64,000 nucleotides of DNA, taken from positions 4,005-68,004 of the forward strand of contig JAVBRM010000019.1 of NCBI GenBank assembly GCA_031548025.1. Direction: 5' to 3'. The notes under the pieces are model-generated. The model saw nothing but the letters and a program-made list of their open reading frames with translations. It ran no database searches and was not told the DNA's origin. Of the stretch, positions 1 through 7,635 are shown in pieces (within the stretch, counting starts at the first letter, position 1; every line of letters starts with the position of its first letter). Source of the stretch: UBA5239 sp031548025. GTDB taxonomy: Bacteria > Verrucomicrobiota > Lentisphaeria > Victivallales > Victivallaceae. Position numbers and translations under genes: made by a program.

Positions 1-506
1 TAATAAACGCTACAGCTCACCATAATCTGCCTGAAAATATCCCACACTTCGCGGCGGGTCAGTTCCATTTCGGAAAAAAGAGTCGTTTTGTTTTTGACGT
101 CATCGGCCAGCAAGTACTGAAAACCGATTTCCTGAGCAAATAACGCCACGACCTGGTTGAACGGGGCGTCGCTGAAATTGAACATGCGTTTTTTCTTGGT
201 CTTGTCCTCCAGATCGAAAGGCGGTTTTACTTCTATGGCGATACCGTCCCGGATTTCGGTTTTGTAATCCGGCACCGCCTGCGATTTTACGCGCAAATAT
301 TTCGTCTCTTCTGAGCGAACATGCTCCACCTGTTCATCGACTTTCAGCAGCGGCTCTTTCCCTTTGGTGAGGTCAAAAAACGAACCGTTTTCGGACTTCG
401 GAATTTCCTTTGGAGGTTCATCATTCAGCATCTGGCATCCTCCGATGAATACCCCAAGGATAAAAATCAGCCAGCAGTGGCTTATATTTCCGATGCTAAA
501 ATTCAT
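1..506 (-). CDS. Secretin (GspD/PilQ-like) lipoprotein, N-terminal part only
   Basis: This is the 5' part of a gene that leaves the window on the left; 168 codons are visible. Residues 1-24 form a lipoprotein signal peptide with lipobox VFIGGC, so Cys24 would be the lipidated residue. Residues about 105-165 contain a short region (MFNFSDAPFNQVV, then GFQYLLADDV) that resembles the secretin/TonB N-terminal domain placed ahead of the N domains in PilQ/GspD. Start: the ATG overlaps the stop of the PilP-like gene as ATGA, with AAGGAGG just upstream. The product is probably the outer-membrane channel of the pilus or secretion machine encoded upstream. The channel domain itself is not in view, so the family call rests on the N-terminal domain and on the L-M-C-D gene order. 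Confidence 0.72.
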   Translation of the reverse strand, partial: MNFSIGNISHCWLIFILGVFIGGCQMLNDEPPKEIPKSENGSFFDLTKGKEPLLKVDEQVEHVRSEETKYLRVKSQAVPDYKTEIRDGIAIEVKPPFDLEDKTKKKRMFNFSDAPFNQVVALFAQEIGFQYLLADDVKNKTTLFSEMELTRREVWDIFRQIMVSCSVY

Positions 507-1150
507 TGGGGCCTCCTTGGAGTATCATCCTTTTTCCTATCTTCTGGTTTCCTTTCGACTTTCATCTCCGGAGGTTTCAATTTTTCCGGTTCAGCTTTTT
601 TGTCCTGTGGTTGCGGTTTATCCGGTTCACCTTTCTTTTCAGGAGGTTGCAGTTTTTCCAGCTTGACAACTATTTCTTCGCCGTTTTGCAGAATCGTAAC
701 GCTCGTATAATCTACTTTGCGAAGTACACATCCTTCGGCGATTTCCGCACCCTGGAAAAATATTTCGCCGTTTGCTTTTTTCAAATCCTCCTTTGAGGCC
801 GGATTGTTCCCGGAAACCAGAATAATGGCCCCATAACTGTCACCTGAACGAAAAACTCCCCGGAGGTCAAACTTGTATCGCGACGGCGGACCGGATTTTT
901 TTGCGACAGGTCTATTTTCATCATCCGGGGCTTTCCCTCGGAGAGGATTGAATAGATCGTTTTTTGTGATATAGGAATAATCTCTCTTTGGAGGCTGTAA
1001 TGCCGATTTGGGAGTGGGTACTTCGGCAGACTCCAGCTCGGTAATAATAGTCGGGGTCTCGCTGGATTTTCGGTTCAACAACAAATACCCGAAGGCAGAC
1101 AGAGCTGCCAGGTAGAGTAATAATGTTGTGATAATCCAGTTTTTATTCAT
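503..1150 (-). CDS. PilP/GspC-like inner-membrane protein
   Basis: A 215-residue protein with one N-terminal transmembrane helix (about residues 5-22), a short linker, the segment YITKNDLFNPLRG typical of GspC/PilP homology regions, and a compact beta domain (about 75-160). The last 50 residues are a Lys/Pro/Glu-rich low-complexity tail. In the known families this protein links the PilN-PilO or GspL-GspM platform to the secretin. An upstream in-frame ATG at 1198 would add 16 residues inside the previous gene. I prefer the ATG at 1150, which overlaps the upstream stop by 8 bp and starts directly before the transmembrane helix. The gene overlaps the secretin start by 4 bp, which suggests translational coupling. 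The family call rests on architecture and position more than on strong sequence motifs. Confidence 0.65.
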   Translation of the reverse strand: MNKNWIITTLLLYLAALSAFGYLLLNRKSSETPTIITELESAEVPTPKSALQPPKRDYSYITKNDLFNPLRGKAPDDENRPVAKKSGPPSRYKFDLRGVFRSGDSYGAIILVSGNNPASKEDLKKANGEIFFQGAEIAEGCVLRKVDYTSVTILQNGEEIVVKLEKLQPPEKKGEPDKPQPQDKKAEPEKLKPPEMKVERKPEDRKKDDTPRRPQ

Positions 1151-1712
1151 TGGCACTCTCAACAGAAGGTTGTTCTTTTTTGAAACCGGTAGCGGCAACC
1201 GTTATATTCATGTTCAAAAACTCAGGTTTCAACATATTGTTGGGGCGGAGCGTAAGCGAACGCCACATCAGGAACGGCGGCTTGCTGAACTCCTGCATGA
1301 CAATGAGCAGTTCATCTGTTTTAGCCTCAACAGTCAACGTAATTTCATATAGTTCAATACCCGTAGAGTTGCTTTTCAACTGACGGGGAGTACCGATAGT
1401 ACGCACACGAGCACCGGACGAATTGAAAATTTTCTCCACTCTTTCACGCAGAGAACCGACAATATCTCCTCCTATTATAAAGGAATTTTCACGAATGAAA
1501 AACAACTCGCGCGCCGCGGGCTCACGCTCATTAATAAGGTTCCGCTGCTGCTGAATTTTCTTTTTCAAATCAGCCTGCTGGCGTTCCGATTTTTTGATCA
1601 TCGTACCGATCCAAGGGAAATGCTGATCCTTGGAAATCAGGCACCAAACTGCCAATGCCACCAGCAAAACGGGCAGCACGACAGATGCAATTTTCAGTGC
1701 CTTATCCTTCAA
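1143..1712 (-). CDS. PilO/GspM-like inner-membrane platform protein
   Basis: A 189-residue protein with one transmembrane helix at about residues 8-26, a coiled-coil segment rich in Gln, Lys and Glu (about 40-65), and a C-terminal ferredoxin-like domain ending in a beta strand (NMNITVAATGF). This is the layout of PilO and GspM, which dimerise with PilN or GspL in the periplasm. The start codon is TTG, overlapping the upstream stop (TTGA). The next in-frame ATG would remove the transmembrane helix, so TTG is the likely start. It sits between the GspL-like and PilP-like genes, as expected for the pilM-N-O-P-Q order. Confidence 0.66.
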   Translation of the reverse strand: MKDKALKIASVVLPVLLVALAVWCLISKDQHFPWIGTMIKKSERQQADLKKKIQQQRNLINEREPAARELFFIRENSFIIGGDIVGSLRERVEKIFNSSGARVRTIGTPRQLKSNSTGIELYEITLTVEAKTDELLIVMQEFSKPPFLMWRSLTLRPNNMLKPEFLNMNITVAATGFKKEQPSVESANE

Positions 1713-2839
1713 TTTTTCCCTAGCTCCAATGAAACCGTATAATCAAAACTTTCGCCTCGGATTTTGTTCTTTTTCAAATTCTTCAGCTCAAATAATTTTC
1801 CATTCTTCAGGGTATTGTAAAAGTTAATATCGTCTTTGCTGGATTCGATGGTAAGCTCCAAGGTATTGTTGTTGAAGCGAAGCGCTTTGACCCACATGTG
1901 GGACGGAACTTTCTGCGTGATTTCAAGTATTACATCCTCCAGGCCAACATAACCGGCCTTTAAATCCTGATATTCCTTCAGGAGTTTTTCTTCTCCGGCG
2001 AGGTGAAAGTTTTTTGTTTGCAGTTCTTTCAATTCATTTCTAAGGTCACTGTTTTCCCGTTCGATGATCTCATAATGAGCATACGAACGATTACTCCGCT
2101 CAATTAGAACTACCGAGGCGAATAGAACTGCAAACAGCATCAGGACCAGATTGATTTTCCGGACAAAACGGTATCTTACCGGCTGAATACTCCTGGGAAC
2201 CATGTTCTCATGTGCAACGATTGAATCAATGTTTCCGGATTTTTGCACATAGGCCAGAAATGCGAAAAATGCCAACCTGACCGGTAAGGATATATCCTCT
2301 TTTGATGATAGCACGAATTTATCATATTCATCCGGTTTAATTTGTTGCAGATACGCCATGAAATTCTCTGGTGTCGGAGGAAAGTATTTCTCGATACCGG
2401 GAAAAAGATCGCCGGAAATGAGCAGCGGAGTCAAAATGCATTTGTCAATCTGAATGTTGTTTTGATTCAGAAAATTCAGTTGTTCCGTAAATATATTTTT
2501 CTCGATCGAAGAAGCACAAATTTTATATTCCGATTTGCTTTCACGAGGATTTTCAATACGATATTCCCACCATACATCATTAGGGTCAACAGGAAGGTTG
2601 TGTACGAATTTATACTGGATGGAAGCCGGCAATTCGCGGCGGCTGATCTGTCTGGGGATTTCCAGTTCGCGCCGAATGACGCCGGGGAAATATCCGGTAA
2701 GAATCACATGGTCATATGAAGCATAATTCAGTGTGGACAAATCACTGTGTAAGATGCAATCAGAGACAGCTTTACGCTTGAATTGAAACGCAAATGCCAG
2801 CCCTTGTTTCTGCTCAATTGTGATCAGGCAAATTCGCAT
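1709..2839 (-). CDS. PilM-PilN / GspL-like platform protein
   Basis: A 376-residue bitopic protein. Residues 1-220 form a cytoplasmic domain in the position of PilM or the actin-like GspL domain, though strongly diverged. A transmembrane helix lies at about 228-246 (LVLMLFAVLFASVVLI). A coiled coil follows at 250-285, then a PilN-type periplasmic domain (VILEITQKVPSHMWVKAL) at about 300-370. In pilus and type II systems this protein passes the state of the cytoplasmic ATPase to the periplasmic complex. It is the first gene of the visible minus-strand operon, with a good sigma70-type promoter 40-70 bp upstream. No cytoplasmic ATPase or pilin gene is adjacent in this window, so whether the system makes pili or secretes proteins cannot be decided. 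Confidence 0.68.
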   Translation of the reverse strand: MRICLITIEQKQGLAFAFQFKRKAVSDCILHSDLSTLNYASYDHVILTGYFPGVIRRELEIPRQISRRELPASIQYKFVHNLPVDPNDVWWEYRIENPRESKSEYKICASSIEKNIFTEQLNFLNQNNIQIDKCILTPLLISGDLFPGIEKYFPPTPENFMAYLQQIKPDEYDKFVLSSKEDISLPVRLAFFAFLAYVQKSGNIDSIVAHENMVPRSIQPVRYRFVRKINLVLMLFAVLFASVVLIERSNRSYAHYEIIERENSDLRNELKELQTKNFHLAGEEKLLKEYQDLKAGYVGLEDVILEITQKVPSHMWVKALRFNNNTLELTIESSKDDINFYNTLKNGKLFELKNLKKNKIRGESFDYTVSLELGKN

Positions 2840-2879
2840 GAAATTATGGTTCCCCCTGTTTTTTCCATCTCTTATTATT

Positions 2880-2907
2880 AGAATAATGTCCTAATTTCAA
2901 TTGTCAA
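2880..2907 (-). promoter_or_regulatory. Sigma70-type promoter for the pil/gsp operon
   Basis: Read on the minus strand, TTGACA lies at 2907-2902 and TATTCT at 2885-2880, separated by 16 bp. The expected transcription start is near 2873, giving a leader of about 34 nt before the ATG at 2839. An AGGGGG element lies in that leader. Confidence 0.6.
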
Positions 2908-3147
2908 GTTATTAGTCAATAAATTTTACTACTTGTTTCTGTTTTGTGGTAATCAGGTAAAAATAGTTTATCAAAATCATCGAAAATGATAAGTTATTCC
3001 GAATCAAATCGCAGCATTTGCGTATTTGCATTTATTCTATCTAACGTATTAATGCAAGCGTGTTTAGAGAATACTAAATCATCATGAAACATCACTTAAC
3101 TTTTCCAACTTGGGAAAAAATTTTCAAAAAATATGTACTTCTGCCTA
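2908..3147. other. AT-rich intergenic region between divergent genes
   Basis: No credible coding region or RNA gene was recognised here. The stretch separates the divergent promoters of the pil/gsp operon and of the CARDB gene and is very AT-rich. Confidence 0.5.
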
Positions 3148-3176
3148 TTGACTTTTTCTTAACCATACGGTATAAT
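3148..3176 (+). promoter_or_regulatory. Sigma70-type promoter upstream of the CARDB gene
   Basis: TTGACT at 3148-3153 and TATAAT at 3171-3176 are separated by 17 bp, nearly consensus. The inferred transcription start near 3183 would leave a leader of about 277 nt before the ATG at 3460. Confidence 0.65.
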
Positions 3177-3182
3177 TGAAAT

Positions 3183-3459
3183 AAGGAAAAAAACACACTG
3201 GACATGTTGTTTTTGTTGTTGATGATGTTTCGAATATTTTAACAAGAGTAACCAAGGGTAATTATCTTGAACAAACTAAATGAGTGCGCAGTAGCCGGCC
3301 ATCCGACCTACCGCGTTTAATAATTCCAAACAGGTTTCATTCAGGCCAACTTGTGGCTTGAGATTTTTGGCGTCTTTACGTTGTCGACTCGCTGAGGGAG
3401 CGTGCGTCAACATGGAATATAACCTGAAAAATTGAATATAAAACAAAAGGGGGATGGTT
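3183..3459 (+). other. Long 5' leader, content unidentified
   Basis: This stretch lies between the promoter at 3148-3176 and the start of the CARDB gene. From about 3285 to 3410 it is clearly richer in GC than the AT-rich DNA before it and contains a small hairpin (CGCT/AGCG near 3390). I could not match it to a riboswitch class I know. The minus strand has a 66-codon open frame here, but it has no supporting start signal. It may be a structured leader or a fragment of older sequence. Confidence 0.35.
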
Positions 3460-5325
3460 ATGAACTGTTCACGCAATCTCTTGACACTGGGTGCGATGTT
3501 TCTGTTGGCCGTATCGCCGACATTACGCGCGGAAGATGCAACCGCAAAGGGAGTAAACTACTTGATCAGCAAGCAGGCTGAGGACGGAAGTTGGAACTCC
3601 GAAGACAAGCTGAAACTCGTGGACAGCTCGGAGAGCTTCCAAGCATTGATCCGCACGACCGGAGGCGAAAATTCTCTCAATAAATCCCTCCAATTCTTTT
3701 CAGCCTTGACAGGCGACAACAATGAGACGCTCGCATTTAAACTAATAGCGCTCTCAAGCAGTACTGCAACAATTGATGCATTAGTCACGCAACTTGGAAA
3801 TATGCAGAAATCCGATGGCGGATGGGGCCTGGCCGATGTCCAGAAGGGGTCCATTCCATACACCATCACCGTGATGAACGCTTTGCTGAAATCCGGCAAA
3901 TCCACCAATACGATTTTGAGTAAAGGCGCCGAGTTCCTGGTGAAGCAGCAAGATGCCAATGGCGCCTGGATTTTCACCTCTGAACATTCTCTTTCCGACA
4001 CCGCGCATACCGCGATGGCTTTGATCATTTTGAAAAAAGTTCAGAACGACAATATTTTTTCCGGCAGCGGATTGGAACAAGCCATCCTGAAAGCACAGCA
4101 ATACCTTGAATCGAAAAATAATTCCGGCTCATATGGAACCATCGTTGATTCCGCTTGGGCCTATCTGGCCCTCTGCCGCATTAAACAGCCTTCCGAAATG
4201 TCCGCAACCCTGACCCTGATTCAAAACTCCCAACTCGACAACGGCTCCTGGAATGATACCATATACGACACCGCCGTTTGTTTGCAAGCACTGACTGCGA
4301 TCCAAGTACCTCAGACCGATCTCCCCGATCTCGAAATTCTCGAAAAAAATATCTCCTTCTCTCCCACCGCTCCCTTGACCGGCAATGAAGTTACCATTTC
4401 CGCCACCATTTTCAACAATGGCGAACTCGATGCCGAAAACGTCAAAATTGAATTTTTCAACCGCGATCCCCGCCTTGACGGCGTTGAAATAGCTCCCGCT
4501 CAAACAGTTAATCTTATCCCCGCTGGCGGTTCCATTCAGGTTTCCGCCAAATTCGTTTCAACCGGCATGGTTGGCCCTGTTCAAATCGTTATTTTCGTCG
4601 ACCGTGAAAATACCATCCGGGAAGTCTCCAAAGCAAATAATGCTGCTGCCAAAATCATTTCCGTTGGCGGCATGCCCGACCTCTCCATCGCCTCCGGCGA
4701 CATTACCCTGTCCAATCCGAATCCCGCTCCGTTTGAAACGGTTGATCTCACCGTTGTCATTCATAATATCGGAAACGAAGCTGTCACAAATATTCCTGTA
4801 AAAATTTTCGACAACGACAAGTTGTTCTATGAGTTTATCATGTCCGGAGTGAATGCCGAAAGCAGCAATAAGGCAATCATCACTACCGGTTTCTCTGCTG
4901 AAACGCATAATATCCGCGTTGAGGTGGACCCCGATCACACCATTACCAATGAAATCAACCTCGCCAACAATACCGCTTCCACCAGTTTCACTATTGATAA
5001 AGATGCGGAAAAGCCCCTCGACATCGCGGTCGAATCCATCGTTTTCGATCCGGCTGCTCCGCTGTCGACTTCCCCGACCAAAATCACCGTGACGATTGCC
5101 AACCTCGGCGGCATCGACGCGACGACCGCTTTCAATACGACTCTCTCGGTTGACGGAACCGTTATCGGAACTATTTCCGTTCCGCAGTTGCTCGGCGGTC
5201 AGAAAGCCGTCCTCAATTTCACGAATATTACGTTAGGCTTCAGCAGCGTTTACGCCATGTCCCGTTTCTTCAAGAAAAAATACGGCATCTCCCCCATGCA
5301 GTACCGGAAAAAATTCAAATCCTGA
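3460..5325 (+). CDS. Exported toroid-repeat/CARDB protein with a foreign AraC-type tail
   Basis: A 621-residue product. A signal peptide ends near TLRAEDA. Residues about 28-285 are prenyltransferase/squalene-cyclase-type alpha/alpha toroid repeats (recurring QxxDGSW, KSDGGWG, QDANGAW, LDNGSWN). Residues about 290-590 hold CARDB beta-sandwich domains (LSIASGDITLSNPNPAPFE; ITVTIANLGGIDA). Such proteins are usually surface or periplasmic binding proteins, not enzymes. The last 29 residues (5236-5322) do not belong to CARDB. GFSSVYAMSRFFKKKYG and ISPMQYRKKF are the classic end of an AraC-family DNA-binding domain, so the third CARDB domain is broken and the gene is probably a recombination product. 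Start: the ATG at 3460 is preceded by AAGGGGG at good spacing. The in-frame ATG at 3454 directly abuts that site and is less likely. Confidence 0.75.
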   Translation: MNCSRNLLTLGAMFLLAVSPTLRAEDATAKGVNYLISKQAEDGSWNSEDKLKLVDSSESFQALIRTTGGENSLNKSLQFFSALTGDNNETLAFKLIALSSSTATIDALVTQLGNMQKSDGGWGLADVQKGSIPYTITVMNALLKSGKSTNTILSKGAEFLVKQQDANGAWIFTSEHSLSDTAHTAMALIILKKVQNDNIFSGSGLEQAILKAQQYLESKNNSGSYGTIVDSAWAYLALCRIKQPSEMSATLTLIQNSQLDNGSWNDTIYDTAVCLQALTAIQVPQTDLPDLEILEKNISFSPTAPLTGNEVTISATIFNNGELDAENVKIEFFNRDPRLDGVEIAPAQTVNLIPAGGSIQVSAKFVSTGMVGPVQIVIFVDRENTIREVSKANNAAAKIISVGGMPDLSIASGDITLSNPNPAPFETVDLTVVIHNIGNEAVTNIPVKIFDNDKLFYEFIMSGVNAESSNKAIITTGFSAETHNIRVEVDPDHTITNEINLANNTASTSFTIDKDAEKPLDIAVESIVFDPAAPLSTSPTKITVTIANLGGIDATTAFNTTLSVDGTVIGTISVPQLLGGQKAVLNFTNITLGFSSVYAMSRFFKKKYGISPMQYRKKFKS

Positions 5326-5326
5326 C

Positions 5327-5355
5327 GATTATTTGTCAATCAATACGAAGTACGG
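5327..5355. repeat. Direct repeat copy 1: duplicated dsbD 3' end
   Basis: These 29 bp match 6134-6162 at 26 positions, in the same orientation. Read on the minus strand both copies encode PYFV(L/V)IDK and then a stop (TAA here, TAG in dsbD). Two of the differences are silent or affect only the stop codon. Together the copies bracket the toxin-antitoxin locus. Confidence 0.65.
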
Positions 5356-5363
5356 ATACCATC

Positions 5364-5702
5364 TTACAGTAGCGTTATGGCTACTTTTTTGCCGCAAGCC
5401 GCCGCAAATCGATGTATGGTGTCAATTGAAATATTGCCACGTCCCCGTTCCAGTTGAGCAATAAGAGGCTGCTTGACCTTCATCTTTTCCGCCAATTCCT
5501 TCTGGGTTAATTTAGCGGCCTTTCGGGCTTTGTATAGCGCCTCGGCAATAGCCAGGCGTTCTTGAACCTTGGCAATCATCTCAACATTGTCAGGGTCATT
5601 CAGGAAAGCCTCACGCTCAGCCTCCTGTGCGGCAGCCTCCTTTTCAAAATCAAAGCTCGCCAGCATCATCTCGATTTCTTTATCAGTCATTTTCTTAATC
5701 AT
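5364..5702 (-). CDS. XRE-family antitoxin (HigA-like)
   Basis: A 112-residue protein with a charged N-terminal helical region (residues 1-50) and a Cro/C1-type helix-turn-helix at about 55-105 (LTQKELAEKMKVKQPLIAQLERG). It would bind the neighbouring toxin and repress their shared promoter, as in higBA-type modules where the toxin gene comes first. Start: the ATG at 5702 has GGAGG 9-10 nt upstream. A second ATG lies four codons in. It starts 2 bp after the restored end of the toxin frame (5704), which fits one bicistronic unit. The antitoxin looks intact while the toxin is frameshifted. Confidence 0.82.
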   Translation of the reverse strand: MIKKMTDKEIEMMLASFDFEKEAAAQEAEREAFLNDPDNVEMIAKVQERLAIAEALYKARKAAKLTQKELAEKMKVKQPLIAQLERGRGNISIDTIHRFAAACGKKVAITLL

Positions 5703-5703
5703 T

Positions 5704-6040
5704 TTATCTACCTCCGGCGATTAATGCTTTTGCAATCTTTTGAGCATATTTAATTTCATGAAACGGTATTTTCTGTGTCTTCTTCACATAGGCATGAATA
5801 CCATATACACAATCATTGCGATCATATATAAAAAATTCGAACATTGGCAGTGTCAATCACCCGAATGGCAAAAAGATTTTTTCCTTCAATCTTCTCTGCT
5901 TTAGGCATGGACAGCTTACCTTCCCGCTCTAATTCTGCAACAATTATACTATACTCAGCTATTACCTCCGGGAGCAGTTGCCTGATGAACTCTTTTACTG
6001 GCGGCAATTCTGTATAGTGTTTCTTCTTTTCGGCTTTCAA
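5704..6040 (-). pseudogene. RelE/HigB-like toxin, frameshifted
   Basis: Two frames together give a complete Gp49/HigB-type toxin of about 111 residues. The first (6040 to 5822) encodes HYTELPPVKEFI through FAIRVIDTANVRIF and stops at a TGA. The second (about 5828 to 5704) continues with YDRND, VYGIHAYVKKTQKIP and YAQKIAKAL. The total length is 3n+1, so one extra base (or two missing) explains the break. The site is a run of six T (minus strand, 5835-5830) followed by alternating TA. A read error, a real inactivating slip, or ribosomal frameshifting are all possible. The start is TTG with AAGGA 9 nt upstream; the codon directly before it is an in-frame stop. The active toxin would be an mRNA interferase, by family. 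Confidence 0.75.
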
Positions 6041-6070
6041 TCAGAAATATCCTTAATTTTCGCTCCCCTT

Positions 6071-6098
6071 AATATAACACAAAACTTATATTTGTCAA
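6071..6098 (-). promoter_or_regulatory. Promoter of the toxin-antitoxin operon
   Basis: On the minus strand TTGACA lies at 6098-6093 and TATATT at 6076-6071, with a 16-bp spacer. This is close to consensus and about 30 bp upstream of the toxin TTG start. Confidence 0.62.
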
Positions 6099-6133
6099 GA
6101 TGTTTTTGTAAATTCGCGAGCTTTGTATCCGAT

Positions 6134-6162
6134 GACTACTTGTCAATCACTACGAAGTACGG
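6134..6162. repeat. Direct repeat copy 2: native dsbD 3' end
   Basis: This is the partner of 5327-5355 (26 of 29 identical) and contains the last codons and stop of the dsbD gene. The toxin-antitoxin genes and their promoter lie between the two copies. Confidence 0.65.
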
Positions 6163-7635
6163 GAGGCCGGTTACATTGAAGTGATCGAGAATCGGCTTGA
6201 TTTGCGGATCGTCCATGTTTTCGGCTTGAAACTTGACTACGGTGTATTTTTCCAGTTCGGATTCGACTGTGGAGTCTTTGAAGGTCGAGGCGTTCATCGC
6301 CAGGCAGTTTTTGCACCAACTCGCCCAGAAGTCGATCAGGACCGGCTTGGAGCTCTCGCGCAGGGCCTTTTCCAGTTTGGCGATTTCGGCGGCGGGCGTA
6401 CTGCCGCTGCCGGACTTGGCCGGGAGCAAGCTGTATCCCTGGTAGCCGTACCACAGCGCCGCCAGCACGATAATAATTCCGAAAAATTGTTTGATCCTGA
6501 CCATCCACCTGCCGGGTTTCGGCAAAACCGCCAGCCCGGCTCCGGCAAACGGCCACGGCAACGCCATTCCGATCCCCAGCAAAAACGGCAAAAACAGGGC
6601 AAGCCAGTAGCCTTCGGCATAGAATTTGGCGGAGAGCAGCAACACCGCGATCACCACCGGTGCCACGCAGGCCCCAGCCAGCAAGGCCGCGACAATCCCC
6701 ATGATCAAAGCTGTCGCCAGCTTGCCCAAACGGACTTTATCCGAGGAAATTCCCGTGTTGAAACGCGAAAAATCAATATGGATAACCTCGAACATCGCCA
6801 ACGCCAACACCATGAAAACCGCCCCAATGGCGAAATTAAACCACGGATCCGAGTTCAGTGCGCCGAAGCGCGCTCCGGTCAGCACCACCAGCAATCCCAG
6901 CAATCCATAAGCCAGGGCGATGCCGATACCGTAGGTCAGCCCGCGAATGAATCCCTGTTTTCGGTCCTGGGTATCCGCGCCGATAATCGCCAGATTGATC
7001 GGGATCATCGGCAGAACGCATGGGGTCAGGTTCAGTCCCAGTCCGCCAAGGATAATCAGCAACAGGACCAGGAACATATTTTTCCCGGCAAAAAACGAAG
7101 CGCTTTCCTGCCGGAGAAATTTGAGAAAATCCGCCGTGTTCATATAACCGCCGGCTTCATTGACGACCTTGAATTCCCGCAGCAGTTCCAGCCCGGAGGT
7201 CGTTACCGTCGCCGGTGCGGCATCCGTAATAACGCTAATAGTTTTACCATCAAAATGATATTTCAGTTTTCCCGGCATAAAACAGATTCCGGGAATATCA
7301 GCGGAAGTTTTGCGGCATCCGGAAAACCTGATCATTATGTCTACCGGAGAAACGATATCCTGAAATACCCACGTTGCCGTTCCCTCCGGATAAATCCGAG
7401 TAATACCCAAGAACTCGTCTTTATGCTCGATGACCTCGGGAGTTTTGGCCGGAGTCCTGCCGCTGATCTCGACATTGGTTTGATCGGCATATAAATAGCA
7501 TCCGGCGGGAATCTCTACCCTGACGGATAGCTCGCTGCCGCCGGTCTCGAGTTTCCACTCAAAGGGGCCTGTCATAGCCCCGGCCAGCGGCAAGGAAAAC
7601 GCCAATACCGCCAGCCATGCCGCGAGTACTTTCAT
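6136..7635 (-). CDS. dsbD: DsbD-family thiol:disulfide interchange protein
   Basis: A 499-residue membrane protein that would move reducing electrons from the cytoplasm to the periplasm. Order: signal peptide (1-20); nDsbD-type beta domain with the cysteine pair Cys107 and Cys118; eight-helix electron-transfer domain with the two key cysteines in LTPCVLPMIP (Cys206) and GACVAPVV (Cys323); C-terminal thioredoxin domain with WCKNC at 440-444. It therefore has all three cysteine pairs. The protein ends at LPYFVVIDK, some 15-25 residues earlier than a usual thioredoxin fold, and this end is the sequence duplicated at 5327-5355. The start overlaps the upstream thioredoxin-like gene by 4 bp, so the two are probably co-translated and work in one pathway, for example repairing or reducing exported cysteine proteins. 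Confidence 0.9.
   Translation of the reverse strand: MKVLAAWLAVLAFSLPLAGAMTGPFEWKLETGGSELSVRVEIPAGCYLYADQTNVEISGRTPAKTPEVIEHKDEFLGITRIYPEGTATWVFQDIVSPVDIMIRFSGCRKTSADIPGICFMPGKLKYHFDGKTISVITDAAPATVTTSGLELLREFKVVNEAGGYMNTADFLKFLRQESASFFAGKNMFLVLLLIILGGLGLNLTPCVLPMIPINLAIIGADTQDRKQGFIRGLTYGIGIALAYGLLGLLVVLTGARFGALNSDPWFNFAIGAVFMVLALAMFEVIHIDFSRFNTGISSDKVRLGKLATALIMGIVAALLAGACVAPVVIAVLLLSAKFYAEGYWLALFLPFLLGIGMALPWPFAGAGLAVLPKPGRWMVRIKQFFGIIIVLAALWYGYQGYSLLPAKSGSGSTPAAEIAKLEKALRESSKPVLIDFWASWCKNCLAMNASTFKDSTVESELEKYTVVKFQAENMDDPQIKPILDHFNVTGLPYFVVIDK

Noticed and set aside
3183..3459. Cyclic-di-GMP or other riboswitch in the leader
   Set aside because: I could not match the conserved core of any class known to me; kept only as an unexplained leader.
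3276..3476. 66-codon minus-strand frame in the CARDB leader
   Set aside because: No ribosome site, no recognisable family, and it overlaps the start of the CARDB gene.
5704..6040. Programmed ribosomal frameshift in the toxin gene
   Set aside because: The change needed is +1, and no classical +1 signal is visible; a simple indel in the T/TA run is more economical.
6181..7494. 437-codon plus-strand frame opposite dsbD
   Set aside because: DsbD on the minus strand has signal peptide, membrane segments and all catalytic cysteines; the opposite frame has none of this.
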